A DNA stretch of 64,000 nt from the NCBI GenBank assembly GCA_028023455.1, contig JAQFVV010000071.1:6214650-6278649 (forward strand), written 5' to 3'. This stretch comes from Epiperipatus broadwayi (taxonomy: Eukaryota; Onychophora; Udeonychophora; Euonychophora; Peripatidae). Under the pieces are notes generated by a model. That model saw nothing but the letters and a program-made list of their open reading frames with translations, ran no database searches and had not been told where the DNA came from. The translations under genes were made by a program, and so were the position numbers. The first letter of the stretch is position 1. Every line of letters begins with the position of its first letter. Shown piece after piece: positions 1 to 12,829 of the stretch.

Positions 1-99
1 GATTTATCTGTTACTGGTCTAAGAAATCACGCGATTCTTAAGCACTGTGTTTTTTTAGAATGATAGATAATTGAGTAAAAGGAGATTTCATGGTGTTAA

Positions 100-470
100 A
101 TTTGTCTGAAGGTTGTATTGTAAACTAACTTGTGTGCTATTAGTAACAGGTGATTGTATTTGGAAAGTTCAAATAAAGTTTTGAATTTTTCTAAACATCT
201 TCAATATTTAATATTAGATGGTGGAAATAATTACGATATATAATTACCACAATGTTAGATTTACTCTTAATTTGAATTTGATATACTGTATTGTGTTCTT
301 GGTATTCCTAGAAGTATCCCTGAAAAGTTAATAATATTAAAATTCATTTGGTACTTTTATAAATTTTATCAATATCTATGACATTAAATACAAAGAATTC
401 AGAGAACATTTTTACTCTTTATTGGATAGTGTTTTTACAGCACTGCTATTAAAAGTCTTAATTTTTGGCC
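100..470. repeat. Dispersed AT-rich repeat R3, copy 1
   Basis: Around 140-245 this stretch aligns by eye with 30590-30690 and 29190-29260: a 'ctattagtaacag' block, a 'tttttctaaa' block and a 'gatggtggaaataa' block occur in the same order. No coding potential seen. The rest of bases 1-560 holds nothing else I recognise. Repeat boundaries are approximate. Confidence 0.45.
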
Positions 471-559
471 TTGAATGCTTTATGCATGGGTTATAAACTT
501 TGGTCAAATGGTCTAAATTTTTAACTATGGATTATTACAATTAATTTTATTTAGATGAA

Positions 560-1440
560 CAATGCTTTCAGGAGTTTTGTTAAATCGTTTGCTGTCAACC
601 TCAATAGAAAGTTTTTTGTCAAGATTGTCTGAGAAAGGTATTGGAAACATAAAAAGAGATTTTTGATTTAATCAAGGCATTTGATTCAGTTAACCTAATC
701 AAGACATTTGTCTTAACTAATATTATAGATTAATGGCAATATTTAATATTATCTAATTGTTTATTGAAGTTTATATTATAAGACTTATGCATGATAGAAT
801 GAGAAGAAATGTTATTGTTAATGATGGAAATGAGAGGAAGTTGCTAATGATGGATAATGTAAAGCATTTGAAATAAAAGTTTCTGTTAAAGAAAGATGAT
901 TACCAGCTGCAATTTTGTCTTTTATTTTTATGATATCAATATTTGGGCTAATTTGCAAATAGTTTCATAAACCAGACATAAAAACATAATATAAGTATAG
1001 TTTAGTTCGAAACAAAACAAAATCTACAACATTTTCTTGGCTTCATGATTTACAATGTGCCATTGCTTATGATATTCTTCCAATTTGAAGGATGATCTAC
1101 AAATGTTTGGAATAAGTTGTACAAAGATTTTGATTAAGTATATCAATGTTCTTAAAACTCAGCTATTTTAATGGATAATGATAAAAGCAAAATCTCAATT
1201 AACTTAGTTTTGATGGTTATCAACTTGAGAATGTGAATCAATTTTAATATCTTTGCAAGTTTTCATATGGAAAAGCATGATTGAAAGATGAAGTGGAACA
1301 AATTGAAAGATAAGATATTTACCACATTGATAGAACTTCTGTAAAAAAAGGTTATATATAGAGTTAACATTTTTCCAATTTTTGATATAAAGGTATTAGA
1401 AAAATTGTGTTTGAAAATGTTCTCTAAGATAATGATTATA
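560..1440 (+). pseudogene. Decayed LINE reverse transcriptase (L2/CR1-like)
   Basis: A broken plus-strand reading shows pieces of a non-LTR retrotransposon reverse transcriptase. At about 664-697 the frame reads FDLIKAFDSVN, the motif carrying the first catalytic Asp region. At about 775-835 it reads IIRLMHDRMRRNVIVNDGN. Further on, residues resembling the QGC-LAP-LFS block and a degraded Asp-Asp region (near 1040-1090) can be followed by changing frame. There are many stops and frame changes, so it is a dead relic lacking endonuclease and 3' end. The 31.15-32.22 kb relic shares the 'DLI-AFDSV' wording, so they may be the same LINE type. Assignment to L2/CR1 rather than another clade is tentative. 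Confidence 0.6.
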
Positions 1441-1480
1441 AGATCTTAAGAGTGATCCGCATACTATATGTGATACTCTT

Positions 1481-1620
1481 TAATGGACTGGTGTCCTGTG
1501 TAGTTTAGTGCACTTGTAGAGAGCAGATGTTGGAACCTAAGATCCTCAGATCGATTCCAGTACTGCCATATTTGGAACTTGAACTAATTTGATTATTTTA
1601 AGGGACTGGCAATATGAAGT
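1481..1620 (+). repeat. tRNA-like SINE S, copy 1
   Basis: Contains 'gtagtttagtgcacttgtag' followed about 45 bp later by 'cagatcgattccag'. These resemble the A and B boxes of a tRNA-derived Pol III promoter. The same pair recurs at 7841-7905 and in weaker form at 49380-49440. The 3' part ('ttggaacttgaac') is short and decayed. Confidence 0.45.
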
Positions 1621-1957
1621 AAATAAATTGTAACAGTCTTCCTGAAAAGCATTTTATGATGAATTTGAATATGATATTCTTGGAGAAAGTGTGCTCTTAT
1701 TTTCTCAAATATATTTCAAAGAAGTAGTTTGATTTCATTTATTGGGAAGATGTGGCTGAGAATAAAATTTGAGTTAAAGTCTTTCAAAAAAATAAAGTTT
1801 ATTTTTTTTTTTTTTACAAGGCATTCTTGGTGTTACAAATTGACATGCATCACAAAACACATCTTTATTATTTCATTTTTTGTCTTTCCTTCTTTTTCTT
1901 TTGGAGTTATACTGATTATACTCATTTACTAGAGATGATTAATGCTAAATAGTATAA

Positions 1958-2115
1958 TATTTATCATCATCATCATTATTATTATTGTCATCATCAGCAA
2001 TATTTTATTACTATTATTATTGCTATCATCATTATTATCATCATTATTATTATATGATCATATCACATTATTATCAATATCATTATCATCATCATCATTA
2101 TCATCATCATCATCA

Positions 2116-2188
<73 letters not shown>
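1958..2188. repeat. (TTA)n/(TCA)n trinucleotide array
   Basis: A trinucleotide tract changes from interspersed ATC/ATT units (1958-2115) to a pure TTA run (about 2117-2187). Open frames through it are low-complexity Leu/Ser or Tyr/His strings and are not genes. Confidence 0.95.
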
Positions 2189-2509
2189 GAAATATGGTTA
2201 TAGGAAAGAATTTTATAGAAACTGAAAAGAAACTGTTTGATTTCTCTTTATGACCTGAGAGGAACTAAGTGAGGCAAATTCATAATGTCCTTTATTAATC
2301 ATATGTAATTATTCATATAGTTAATAAAGATGGATGCCTGCTTAACACCATGCATCAATCACATTTGGCAAGTTTACTGTTTTTTTTATTGTTATTGTAC
2401 TTCCGAGTTTAAGATCAAGTAACAATGTGACCTTTTTTCCCAGTTGTCCTCCAATTCTTAATTGCAATATCAATTGAGGGTAGGAGTAATGTGTGTATAA
2501 ATGACCCTT

Positions 2510-3686
<1,177 letters not shown>

Positions 3687-4146
3687 AAAACAGGCAAAAA
3701 CTCACTTTACATATTGCACACAGCAAGCTAGAGTAATCAATGGATGCCAGAAAGCTTGTGCATAAAATCCCCATCTAGTGCCTACTCGTCCAATATCCCC
3801 AGACACCCAAATATATGAGTACTGAACTGAGTTCAGACCTATATGACTATATAACCTGATGGGCTTGGATTGAAAATATTAAGATGTTTTCAATTTAAGA
3901 CTCGTAGTTTTGTAGTTAAGTAAAGAAAAAGGTGGCTACTGGAGGGTTGCATTAGATCCTAAGATGTAGATGCAGTGCTCTCAGATCCAAGGCTCTGCAC
4001 TGATGAAGGCCACAAGCCAGAAACTAGTGTGGGAATATTGGATGAGTTGGCACTAGATGGGGATTTTATGTATAAGCCTTCTGGCATCCATTGATTACTC
4101 TAACTTGCTATGTGGCAATACGTATAGTGAGTTTTTGCCTGTTTTA
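3687..4146. repeat. Foldback repeat Y, copy A
   Basis: The two ends are inverted copies of each other. 'aaaacaggcaaaaactcac' at the left matches the reverse complement of the right end, and the similarity runs through 'gtaatcaatggatgccaga' and 'ccccatctagtgcc'. The arms are about 100 bp. The centre carries a hammerhead-like motif pointing outward to the right, and the left arm keeps only the 3' side of the matching motif (near 3797-3812). Related copies lie at 9.92-10.20 kb and 54.05-54.65 kb. A similar end-type sequence occurs alone near 29.80-29.88 kb and 53.43-53.51 kb. Confidence 0.75.
3993..4037 (+). ncRNA. Hammerhead-like motif, Y family (decayed)
   Basis: CTGATGA (4000-4006) is followed by a GGC/GCC hairpin with loop CACAA, then GAAA (4020-4023), then CTAGT. 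The other Y copies read CTAGTC followed by TGGGGA, which pairs with the upstream TCCTCA to close helix I. Here the base at the cleavage position is G rather than A, C or T, which is not permitted in hammerheads, and helix I is weakened. This copy is probably inactive. Confidence 0.45.
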
Positions 4147-4559
4147 GAAAACTAATATCTAAGGTTTTGTGAAATAATATAAAAAAGGGTTAAATATATA
4201 AGAAAATATAATTGGGATTTGGTATCACTTCAGTTATATTTTCACATGTCATTATTAACTCGTTTTCATGGACCTTTAAAAAATTTTCATGCTCTCACTT
4301 TTCTTCACACATTGTTTTGACTCAATAGAAAATTTACTGGTAAATTGCTGCTTGTTTTGTACCTATCTCTCTATAATTTTTAATAGAGTATTAGTTATTG
4401 ATTTCAATCAAGTTTGAACCATCCTTCAAAGTCTGTTAATATTTAAAATGATTTGATAGCTTTTATATCTCTGGTTTTGCAATAGTACATATCTAGCATC
4501 TCAGTAATTGATGATCACTTTCTATATTAAATTTATTAAAAACCTTACAATAGAAAACA

Positions 4560-6060
4560 AGAAAAAGTGTTCAAAAGAAGAGAGATGATATCATAAAATG
4601 TGTTGACCAGTTTTTTAAGTATTATGTTGCAGCAGAGAACAATAAAACCAAGAATAATTTTCAAGAAGGGTTTTATAAAGAATTATATAGTAATAAAGAA
4701 CATAGAAACAAAATATTCCCTATAAATAATACATCTAAATTGCCAAGTACATTATATGAAGAGGTTAAACATGCAATTAATTCAACAAAATAAAAGCTCA
4801 AGGTAATGGTGGAATTATTGTTTATATTTTAAAAAGAGATGAAGAAATAGAAATATTATTGACAAAATTCTATACCAAATGTATAATATTGATAGTTAAT
4901 AAAGATGATAAAAAAAGGTGTTAGAAACTACAGATCTATCAGTTTTCTGTAAGTTTCATACCAAATCTTTATCAAGGTAGTGATGACTTATCTACAATAA
5001 ACTTTGAATCTTAACGAATCAAATGATCAAGCTGGATTTTAAAATAAAATTAGCATAATGGATCACCTTCAAGTAAAGTATAATTTGCCATTACGCTTTG
5101 CATTTGTAGAGAATGAAATGACCAATTTGATAAGTATTTCCACAGTGATCATAGCTTTGGATCAACAAGATATAGACCTAGAATATTGCCATAGTTTTTA
5201 AAAAAATATTTATCAAAATACAATAAAAGTTGTTAGATTACATGGTGATATTAAAATTGAGAAGAGTATACTACAGTGTGATTCCATTTCTTCAAAACTT
5301 TTATATTTAAGTCATCTAGATTCAGCAGAAGATGTTTTTTTAAATAATGCTTCACAACTTCAGGAAATGTTGCAATGGTATTCAACTGAAAATACGAAGA
5401 TGGAATTAAAACTAAATGCTAAAGAGATTAAAGTAATAATTAATAAATTTTCTCCGAAGAAGGAAATAAAAATTGATAATCGTGAATTAGAAGAAATTGA
5501 CAACTACAAATACCTTGCTCAGATTGTAAATACGTATAGAAACATGATGGATGAAATTAATATTAGAATTAAACTTAGATGGAATGCTTTTAGTAGATAC
5601 AATTTAGTATTAAAAGGGAATATACCTATCTGTTTGAAAAGAATGTTTTTAGCAGATAATATTTTACCAGTTCTTAATTATGGATCTGAGATTTTGACCG
5701 TTAACAGAAGAGCAGTACAGAGACTATAAGTCATTCAATGAAGTGTGGAGAGATGCATGTTGTCAATAGCAAGAAGAGATCAAAAATCTATGTGGCTGAG
5801 AGAATCAACAAATATTACTGGCATCATTGAAAGTATCAAGAGATTGGAATGAAGCCAGACTTGATATATTGCTAAAAGATATAATAATAGATAGTTGAAG
5901 TTTTAAATTGAATCCCAAGGAATTAAAGACCTAGAAAGAGACCGAATGTGAGATGGGAAAAGTATGCTACTATGAATGGAAAAAACTGGATAACTTGGAG
6001 ACATCTTCATCATACAGGGATTGATAATTATTGAAAGTGATGTTGATATCGATGATGATT
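4560..6060 (+). pseudogene. RTE-type LINE relic (reverse transcriptase to 3' end)
   Basis: Broken plus-strand coding sequence of an RTE-clade non-LTR retrotransposon. Pieces in order: an N-terminal RT part around 4640-4800; 'LNESNDQAGF' at about 5014-5042, corresponding to the ESQAGFR region; 'CDSIS-KLLYL' near 5275, corresponding to the QGDSISPKLF block; then an uninterrupted 120-codon frame (5367-5729) covering the region after the catalytic Asp-Asp, with 'NKFSPKKEIKI' and 'EEIDNYKYLAQIVN', the RTE 'VDEYVYLGQ' block. The C-terminal 'ERSML-I-RRDQKS' and 'WLRESTNITGIIESIKRLEW' follow at 5738-5850 with stops. The Asp-Asp segment itself appears deleted. Dead copy, no endonuclease seen. Confidence 0.75.
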
Positions 6061-6979
6061 AATAAATAGGAATAAAATTAATATTTATCTTACATTGATC
6101 TATTTTTTGCTTTCCAATGAACAATTTATTTATATAATGAAGCTAGTTTTTTAATCAAGTTTGATTCGTAGCTAACAAATTGTTTACTCGGGAATATTTA
6201 ATCCTCTAATATTAAACAAACCAAACTACTAATAACTTATGTAATTAAAAGAATACAGTATTTAAATTTTCTTTCAAAATAACTATACAACATTAATTAA
6301 TAATGGCTTAATTAGTCCTTTGATGATTCGCTATTGTTTTTTCAATCAGAAGAAAATTTTTAGAAAAGTGTGTAATTAATAGCTTCAAACAGAATTACTT
6401 AGATGATGGCTAATTATCATACATATTTTAATTAGCTTTTGTTATTGTTAAATTTAAAAAAAAAAAAAAAATCTGTTTTCTAATTAAATTTTATTTTCCA
6501 TTCTAAAATGATAATGTTATCTACCTGCTTTTTTTTTAAAAAAAAAAAAGTGAAGTTTGTCCTTTTAAAAGTACGTACTTTATTTTTATTCGCAAACTGT
6601 TTAGATGTATGTACTTGTATATATATGTTCATTTGTATAAAAAAAAATGAATACTTCTAATTAATATATTTATTTCTTTGACTGACATAAAAATTTTAAT
6701 CATCATCATTATTATTAGCTCATCGTATCTAAATCCATAACTATTTCATGTCTTTTTTTTCTTACTGTTTACTGCGACATATATATAAACACAAACTCGA
6801 GAAATGTGTTTAGATTTGTAGAGGTCTCTACTGTCGCATTTTAGGCGCATAGTCTTGTGGTTATAGCCTTAATATATATTACTTACGTAATGAGTATGCG
6901 CTTTACAAATTATTAATTACAACTATTTATCAATGAAACAAATATACAATTGCGTAACCGTATATATAGTGTTATACCT
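6061..6979. other. AT-rich stretch, no gene
   Basis: Contains short homopolymer runs (poly-A near 6455-6470, T/A runs near 6530-6550). Nothing else recognised. Confidence 0.5.
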
Positions 6980-7400
6980 TCGTCTGATACTGGTAGCTTG
7001 GTATAGCGTTAGTTGCCGTGCAACCAACAAAGAAAGGGCCTTCAGGTGCCTTTAAAACTTAACTTCCACTTCCATCTGTATCGTGACAGCTTCCCTTCTG
7101 TCTGGTTTATATCTAGCAGCTTCCATTTTTAACGTGAACTTGTCTCACTGCTCAGCCATATAGTGCTCATGTATACTACCGTTCAGTTTTGGCAGTTGGT
7201 GTCTGACCTTGTCCCCATGGATTGATTATTTATGGTCAGATCTCCATACATAACGAGAACAATCGGATTCAATGAGCGCCATCACCTATTGGCCTGTTCT
7301 TGCCATTAAACGTATGTTATGTATTTGTACATATGTTGATTCATGGCAGCGATGAATGATCAATCCAATCAAGTTAAGATGGAATTTAGACTAGACCACT
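6980..7400. other. Unrecognised segment of higher GC
   Basis: About 7000-7330 is visibly less AT-rich than its surroundings (for example 'gttgccgtgcaaccaac', 'cttgtccccatgg'). Neither strand holds an open frame of note and I could not match it to another part of the window. It could be an old repeat or a regulatory segment. Confidence 0.3.
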
Positions 7401-7837
7401 ATTTGAAGGCAAGGTGAGATATAACACTTATTTCACTAATGTTTTTCATCCACAATCTTTTCTACTATATCTTTTATAATTCCTTTGTCTCAAAATAATT
7501 AGCCAATGTAATTTTTTCAATGAATAATACTTATCTTACTTGTTTTTCAATACTTTTACATAACTAATCATATTTTTTAACTAACCTTACAATTGGTACT
7601 AAAAAAATGTGTCTGGAAGTCTGATATAAAGATTTTAAGATAAATCTCACAATTCTTAATTAATCAATATTAGCTAAATTTCTATACGTAACAGTTTAAG
7701 TTGTTTCATCGTTTGTTATGATTGGTAGGTCCAATATCAAATAATAATTAATGTTATTATTGCAAGAAATTTTATGAGAAGTTCTAACACCAGAAATGGA
7801 ATTTATCTGAGGATTTAAATAAAAAATCTGACACTTT

Positions 7838-7960
7838 GCATGATTTAGTGCAGTAGTAGAGTGTCAGACTCTTGGGAAGTGGGATCCTCAGATGGATTCC
7901 AGTGTTGGTCTCATTCCAGCATTTCTAAATTCTTATGAACTCTCAATAATAAACCATATT
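7838..7960 (+). repeat. tRNA-like SINE S, copy 2
   Basis: 'agtttagtgcagtagtagag' (A-box-like) and 'cagatggattccagt' (B-box-like) are spaced as in a tRNA-derived SINE head. They are followed by a body ending in 'ttatgaactctcaataataaa', a tail also seen near 49.53 kb. Confidence 0.55.
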
Positions 7961-7961
7961 C

Positions 7962-8275
7962 AACCCATGTAGTTTACTGCAATGGTAAAATGTCAGACTC
8001 TGTAATATAAAGTTCTCAGATCAGTTCTAGTTCTGTTACCCAAACATAAAGTTCTCAGATCTGTTCCAGTTCTGGTACTCAAACATAAAGTTCTCAGATC
8101 TGTTCCAGTTCTGGTACTCAAACATAAAGTTCTAAGATCTGTTCCAGTTCTGGTACTCAAATATAAAGTTCTAAGATCTGTTTCAGTTCTGGTACTCAAA
8201 CATAAAGTTCTCAGATCAGTTCCAGTTTTGGTATTCAAACTTCTTACAAACCCCCAAGCAATAAAGCTATTCAAT
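7962..8275 (+). repeat. SINE S copy 3 with a 39-bp minisatellite
   Basis: The head 'gtagtttactgcaatggtaa' is followed by about six tandem units of ~39 bp (8020-8242). Each unit contains 'aaagttctcagatctgttcc', that is, the B-box side of SINE S repeated. The array ends in the usual SINE tail ('cttacaaacccccaagcaataaa'). The minus-strand ORF over it (repeating Arg-Thr-Gly-Thr-Asp-Leu) is a by-product of the array. Confidence 0.8.
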
Positions 8276-9919
8276 TTTTTTAAAAGTCTAATATCAAAGT
8301 TTATTTATTTTGATTTTAAAAGTATTATCATAACTAGGATTATCCAGTAGACTGAAATTAAGGACTTGGTTATGGGATTGCAATCTCATCTTCATTTTAA
8401 AGATTGTTTTTTAGTGTTTACTCCCATGGGTGCTTTTGTTTTACTCCATTTCATGGCATCTATTGTTGTATTGTTTCAGGGTCTAAATAAACGAGTTTGA
8501 ATTCCCATGGTGGAAATGCTCATTCTAAAAACATATTTTCACATATGTGGGCAACAGAAAATTTTATGAAAAATTAATTCGAGATATTTTATTTGGGATT
8601 AGTTTTTTTATTATTATTATTAGTTACTTTATTTCAAGGCTAATATGATGACTTAGCTTTTTTTCAATCAGATCTCTAATTTGTTAGTGATCATTTTATT
8701 GAGTCATATCTCTATATTTCTCCTTCCTTGATAGGCTAAACATCTCTTAGAGACATATTGGATATCAGGTTATTTGGGCATTTTCTTTAGATGGTATTAC
8801 TGTTATGTAAGTGACAATAATAAGAAATTTTTGTACTATTTAACTATAATAACACTGTGAATTCAAACAGGATATACATTTCCTCTACTAGCAAACACTC
8901 TAAAAAATTTACATATACATTGTGTTGGGAGATTACTCTAATGCTATTATACATTAAGGTATTTAGATTTATGCTGAAGGTCAGAGCTGAGATATAAACT
9001 ACAGAAATTTACTGTGATATTTGGGCATAACCTTGTGACTAAGTGTGTGTGAAGAAGGTGTAATTATATCTTAAGAAGACTTATTTCAACATTAAGACAA
9101 TAATGCAATTTCTAAGATTGTAAATGTATTTAATTTCATCTTTATACATATATATTTTGTTTTGTTTCGAGTTTATGAACTCCTTTCTTAAGTTTATCTT
9201 GTATGTAGAGTTTTTTGATGATAAAGTTTACCAATGCTTAATCAGCTGGTATTGTCAATGTTTCCATTGGGTACATAGAAATTTTTTGGTACTTTCACTA
9301 AATGTATGACATTCAGACTTAGTGCCTATATTAATTTTGCTATTTGCTTTGTTTGAGTTCTCTACTCCCTTTTGGGGTGCTGGTCTATGAAAGAACCTTA
9401 ATTTTTAAATGTAATTCATGAGCATTTTATCCGCATTATGATTGGAAACCTTTTAAAATTCCCTTTAATTCTTTTCTTAATAACTTTTATTTCTTGGACT
9501 CTCTTCTTAACCTATCCATTAATCTTAGGTAAAATAGTAAAGCTACAAAGAAATAAAGTCATATATCACATGACCTAATTTAACAAGCTTGTAATAGAAA
9601 TATTATATACAGACCTCACAAGTAAGTTCGTAACAAGGTTTGCAGAATATCTCCAAACCCAGACCGATTTCTGCTACTGGCTTACTCAGTAAGAAATCTG
9701 TCTGGGTCTGGGGATATTATGGAAAGTGTATTAAGAGCTTATTTGCAAGCTCTAGATATAAAAATAGTAAAGGTCTATATTTGCACCCTAAAAATAATAT
9801 TTTTATTAAATATTTTAAGTTCTTACAGGCCATGATTTATTAAGTTGTCATGTTCAGTGGTAATACAATCGGAGGCAGATTAAAGTTTTATTGTCATTTT
9901 TTTGTAATTTTTACTATAT
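8276..9919. other. AT-rich stretch, no gene recognised
   Basis: No coding, RNA or repeat match identified on either strand. Short ORFs of 60-70 codons here have no recognisable sequence. Confidence 0.5.
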
Positions 9920-10200
9920 TAATAATAGGAAACTCTCCACATAGTAATGCAACCCTTAGTAATCAGTGAATGAAGGCAGGTTTGTACATAAAATCTCCAT
10001 CTAGTCCTACTCATCCAATAGCTCTAGACTAGTTTCCAGCTTGTGACTTTCATCAGTGAGGAGCTTTGGATCTGAGAGCACTGTACCTAGATCTAATAAT
10101 CTAAATGCAGTCCTCCAACAACCACCTTCCTATATCCATTGATCACTAAGGTTTGCACTGGGTGGCATTAGTGGGGAGAGTTTGTTATTTCTAATAACAG
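9920..10200. repeat. Foldback repeat Y, copy C
   Basis: The left end 'aaactctccacatagtaatg' and right end 'ggcattagtggggagagttt' are inverted relatives. The left interior shares 'gtaatcagtgaatgaaggca' and 'ataaaatctccatctagtcc' with copies A and B. A decayed hammerhead-like motif lies on the minus strand inside it. Confidence 0.65.
10021..10063 (-). ncRNA. Hammerhead-like motif, Y family (decayed)
   Basis: On the minus strand: CTGATGA (10050-10056 of the plus strand), a weakened hairpin with loop 'tcacaag', GAAAC, TAG, then the TC cleavage dinucleotide. Helix I (CTCCTCA against TAGAGC) has two or more mismatches. Core boxes are present but the helices are poor. Confidence 0.4.
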
Positions 10201-10969
10201 CTTATGTAAGCATAAAAAATTGTGATCACATGATGTTTTGATAATTTTTACTATAGTTTCATCTACCACAAAAGTCTTATTGCACCGATAATATTTAATG
10301 ACTTTACTTTTTTCTGAGTTTACAAGTTCTGACTTATTTTATATTAACTACTGCCCAAATTTTCTAAATTATAATGACAGCCCTAATTTTAATCCCAGAG
10401 TCATTATTATCAGTATGTCACTTAGGTGTGACTCAGGTTGTGAATGTTGAGTTTGAATTATTTAACTCTTCAATGCAGTTTAAATGTAATGAAAAATGAC
10501 TTTGAGTTCAGGATGAGTTTGGATTTTCACTATAGTATAGGCTAAGCTCTTTATTGCTATGTAATTTCTCTTAAATATAAAAAAAAATTGATTTGAACTC
10601 AGTTCTATCATTATTAGTATTTCACTTAATGTGATATGGTTCTTGAACACTGAACCTGAATTGCTGATTTTTAATTCAGATCCACCATTATTGTTGCTGG
10701 AATATTGAAGGTTAATTGTTGCAACACTATAAAAAGAAAATTAAAATCTTTGTTGTATGAATTCCATTTTTCAAACATGAACCAATAATTATAAGGTCAT
10801 TATAAAGCTATGAAATTTTGTTTTAAAATTTAAAATTGCATTTATATTTATTAACTTTTTAATAGCCTGAAACGCGATATCATGGTTGTCACCTTTAGAT
10901 TGCTCTAACTCAGCCAATTTTTTAGTTACATTGAAGAAAAAATATGCGTATTAAAGCTTAGAGCAAGGC

Positions 10970-12820
10970 CTATAAGATGCTGCCCTCTTTTGAATCATTT
11001 TACAAGTAAAAAATCAATACTAGGAGGATTTTAAGTTGAACAAAAGAAGAAGGCCAGTTTTGATTGGTTGGATAATCTATTCCCAATCTATTTCCAATTC
11101 TTATTGGCTGATGATTCCGTTAAATATTTTTTCACCGCTAAAATGAAAATATATGTTTTGGAGTGTTTTTTTTATTATGTTTCATACATATTATAAATAA
11201 TTTTCATAAAATCTAATATTTCTAATAAAAATATAGTTATTTTACAAAAGTAGTAAGGTTTTATTAAAAAATTGTATACTTTACACGATTGTAAATTGAA
11301 AAAGAAACCAGCTGTAGCAGCAATTTTTGACATCTTGTCAAGAGGTTAGATTGCTCCAAGCTGTTTATTTGATTTTCAAACAAAGATTAATGATTTAGAA
11401 TATTTTTCTGGCATTATAATGTATTTTTGGTGTATTTTTTTAATAATATGCTGAAAGTATAATTATTTTGAGAAAGACGTTAAGATTTTTCCTAAAAAAT
11501 TCTTAAAAAATTCGTAACATGAAATCTGGGAGGGATCTAAATGACATTTATAATGCTTCTAATTCGTTCGTAATGTTTTCTTTGATTTTTCCGCTTTTGA
11601 ATATTTCTATAAAATACAAATAAAAATATATTTTTGAAATAACTTTCGTTTACTTTCTTAACATTACAAATAATTAATATACTTTTTGAAAACGAAACTA
11701 AAATTAATATACATTAAAAGATGAAAATATTTGTATCAAAAAGTTTGTCACTTGACCAATTAAAAGTTTCAGAGTTTTACTTCGCTGACCAATAACAAAA
11801 GTGTTCTATTTAAATGTTAAATTATTACAAAAATTCAATACTATGGTTTTGACACAATGTAACAATTGCAGTTTTTTTAACATTACTTTAAATTGCTTAA
11901 CTTGTATTTTAAAAAATGAAACGTATTTCAAAAAACTAAATGAAAACATGAATATATTTCATTTTTTAATAATTACTGTAAAAATAAACATAAATATTAA
12001 ATAAATTTTAAAATTATGCATTTCCCCCCTTATTATTAACAATAATGAAATGGAAATTACAAGTTTATTAACTCTTTGTGTGATCGATTTGTATAAAAGC
12101 GAAGTGGCTTGGTGTCACTCTAAATCGGTCACTTTTTGTACTACGATTACAATTTTGTGCTTGTTTTAAAGAGTAAAAAAAGTTCTGTAAGATGCTGCCC
12201 TTTCTTAAATTATTTTACAAGTAAAAAATCAAAAAAATGAGCATATATGTCAAACAAAGAAAAAAGTAACGCCTCTTCTTAGATCTGATTGGCTAATAAA
12301 TTTTGACAACAAAGAAAATGGCTTCCAAAAAATAAAGAGTTACGATCTGTTTTTATTTTATTTCAAAAATGATAACCGAATGTTTTAGACCATTTTAACA
12401 GTATTTTTTGACAAATTATTTTGATAAAATATGCTAAAAATAAAATTATTTTGGAAAAATAGTTAAGATTTTTAACAAAAATTATTTGTTTTTTTTTTTC
12501 TACAACTAAACTTGGCAAAGAAAATCACGTCGTTAGCAAAACATTTTGATTGTTGAGTAAGATTTTGTTTTACATTTTCCACTCACAAAAATTTATATAT
12601 TTAAGTAATAACAATTTATTTTTGAAAAAACTTTTATTCATTTTCATAACCTGACAAATTATTAATATACTTTTTACAAACAAAACTAAAGTGAATATAA
12701 TATTAAAAGATGAATATATTTTGATGTTTGAATTTGTGAATTGCCAGTTGACTTTAAATTGACCAATTAAAAGTTTCGACTTTTACCTCATTCGGCCAAT
12801 AAAATAATCAGTGATTAAAG
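10970..12820 (+). repeat. Duplicated AT-rich repeat (two ~1.2-kb-spaced copies)
   Basis: 'aagatgctgccct' followed by 'attttacaagtaaaaaatca' occurs at about 10974 and again at 12189, a spacing of 1215 bp. The downstream 'taatatactttttgaaaacg' and 'gaccaattaaaagtttc' blocks also occur twice (11680-11775 and 12660-12775). A third partial copy of the last block is at 48150-48300. No coding potential. The family is not recognised. Confidence 0.65.
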
Positions 12821-12829
12821 AGTTAATAC

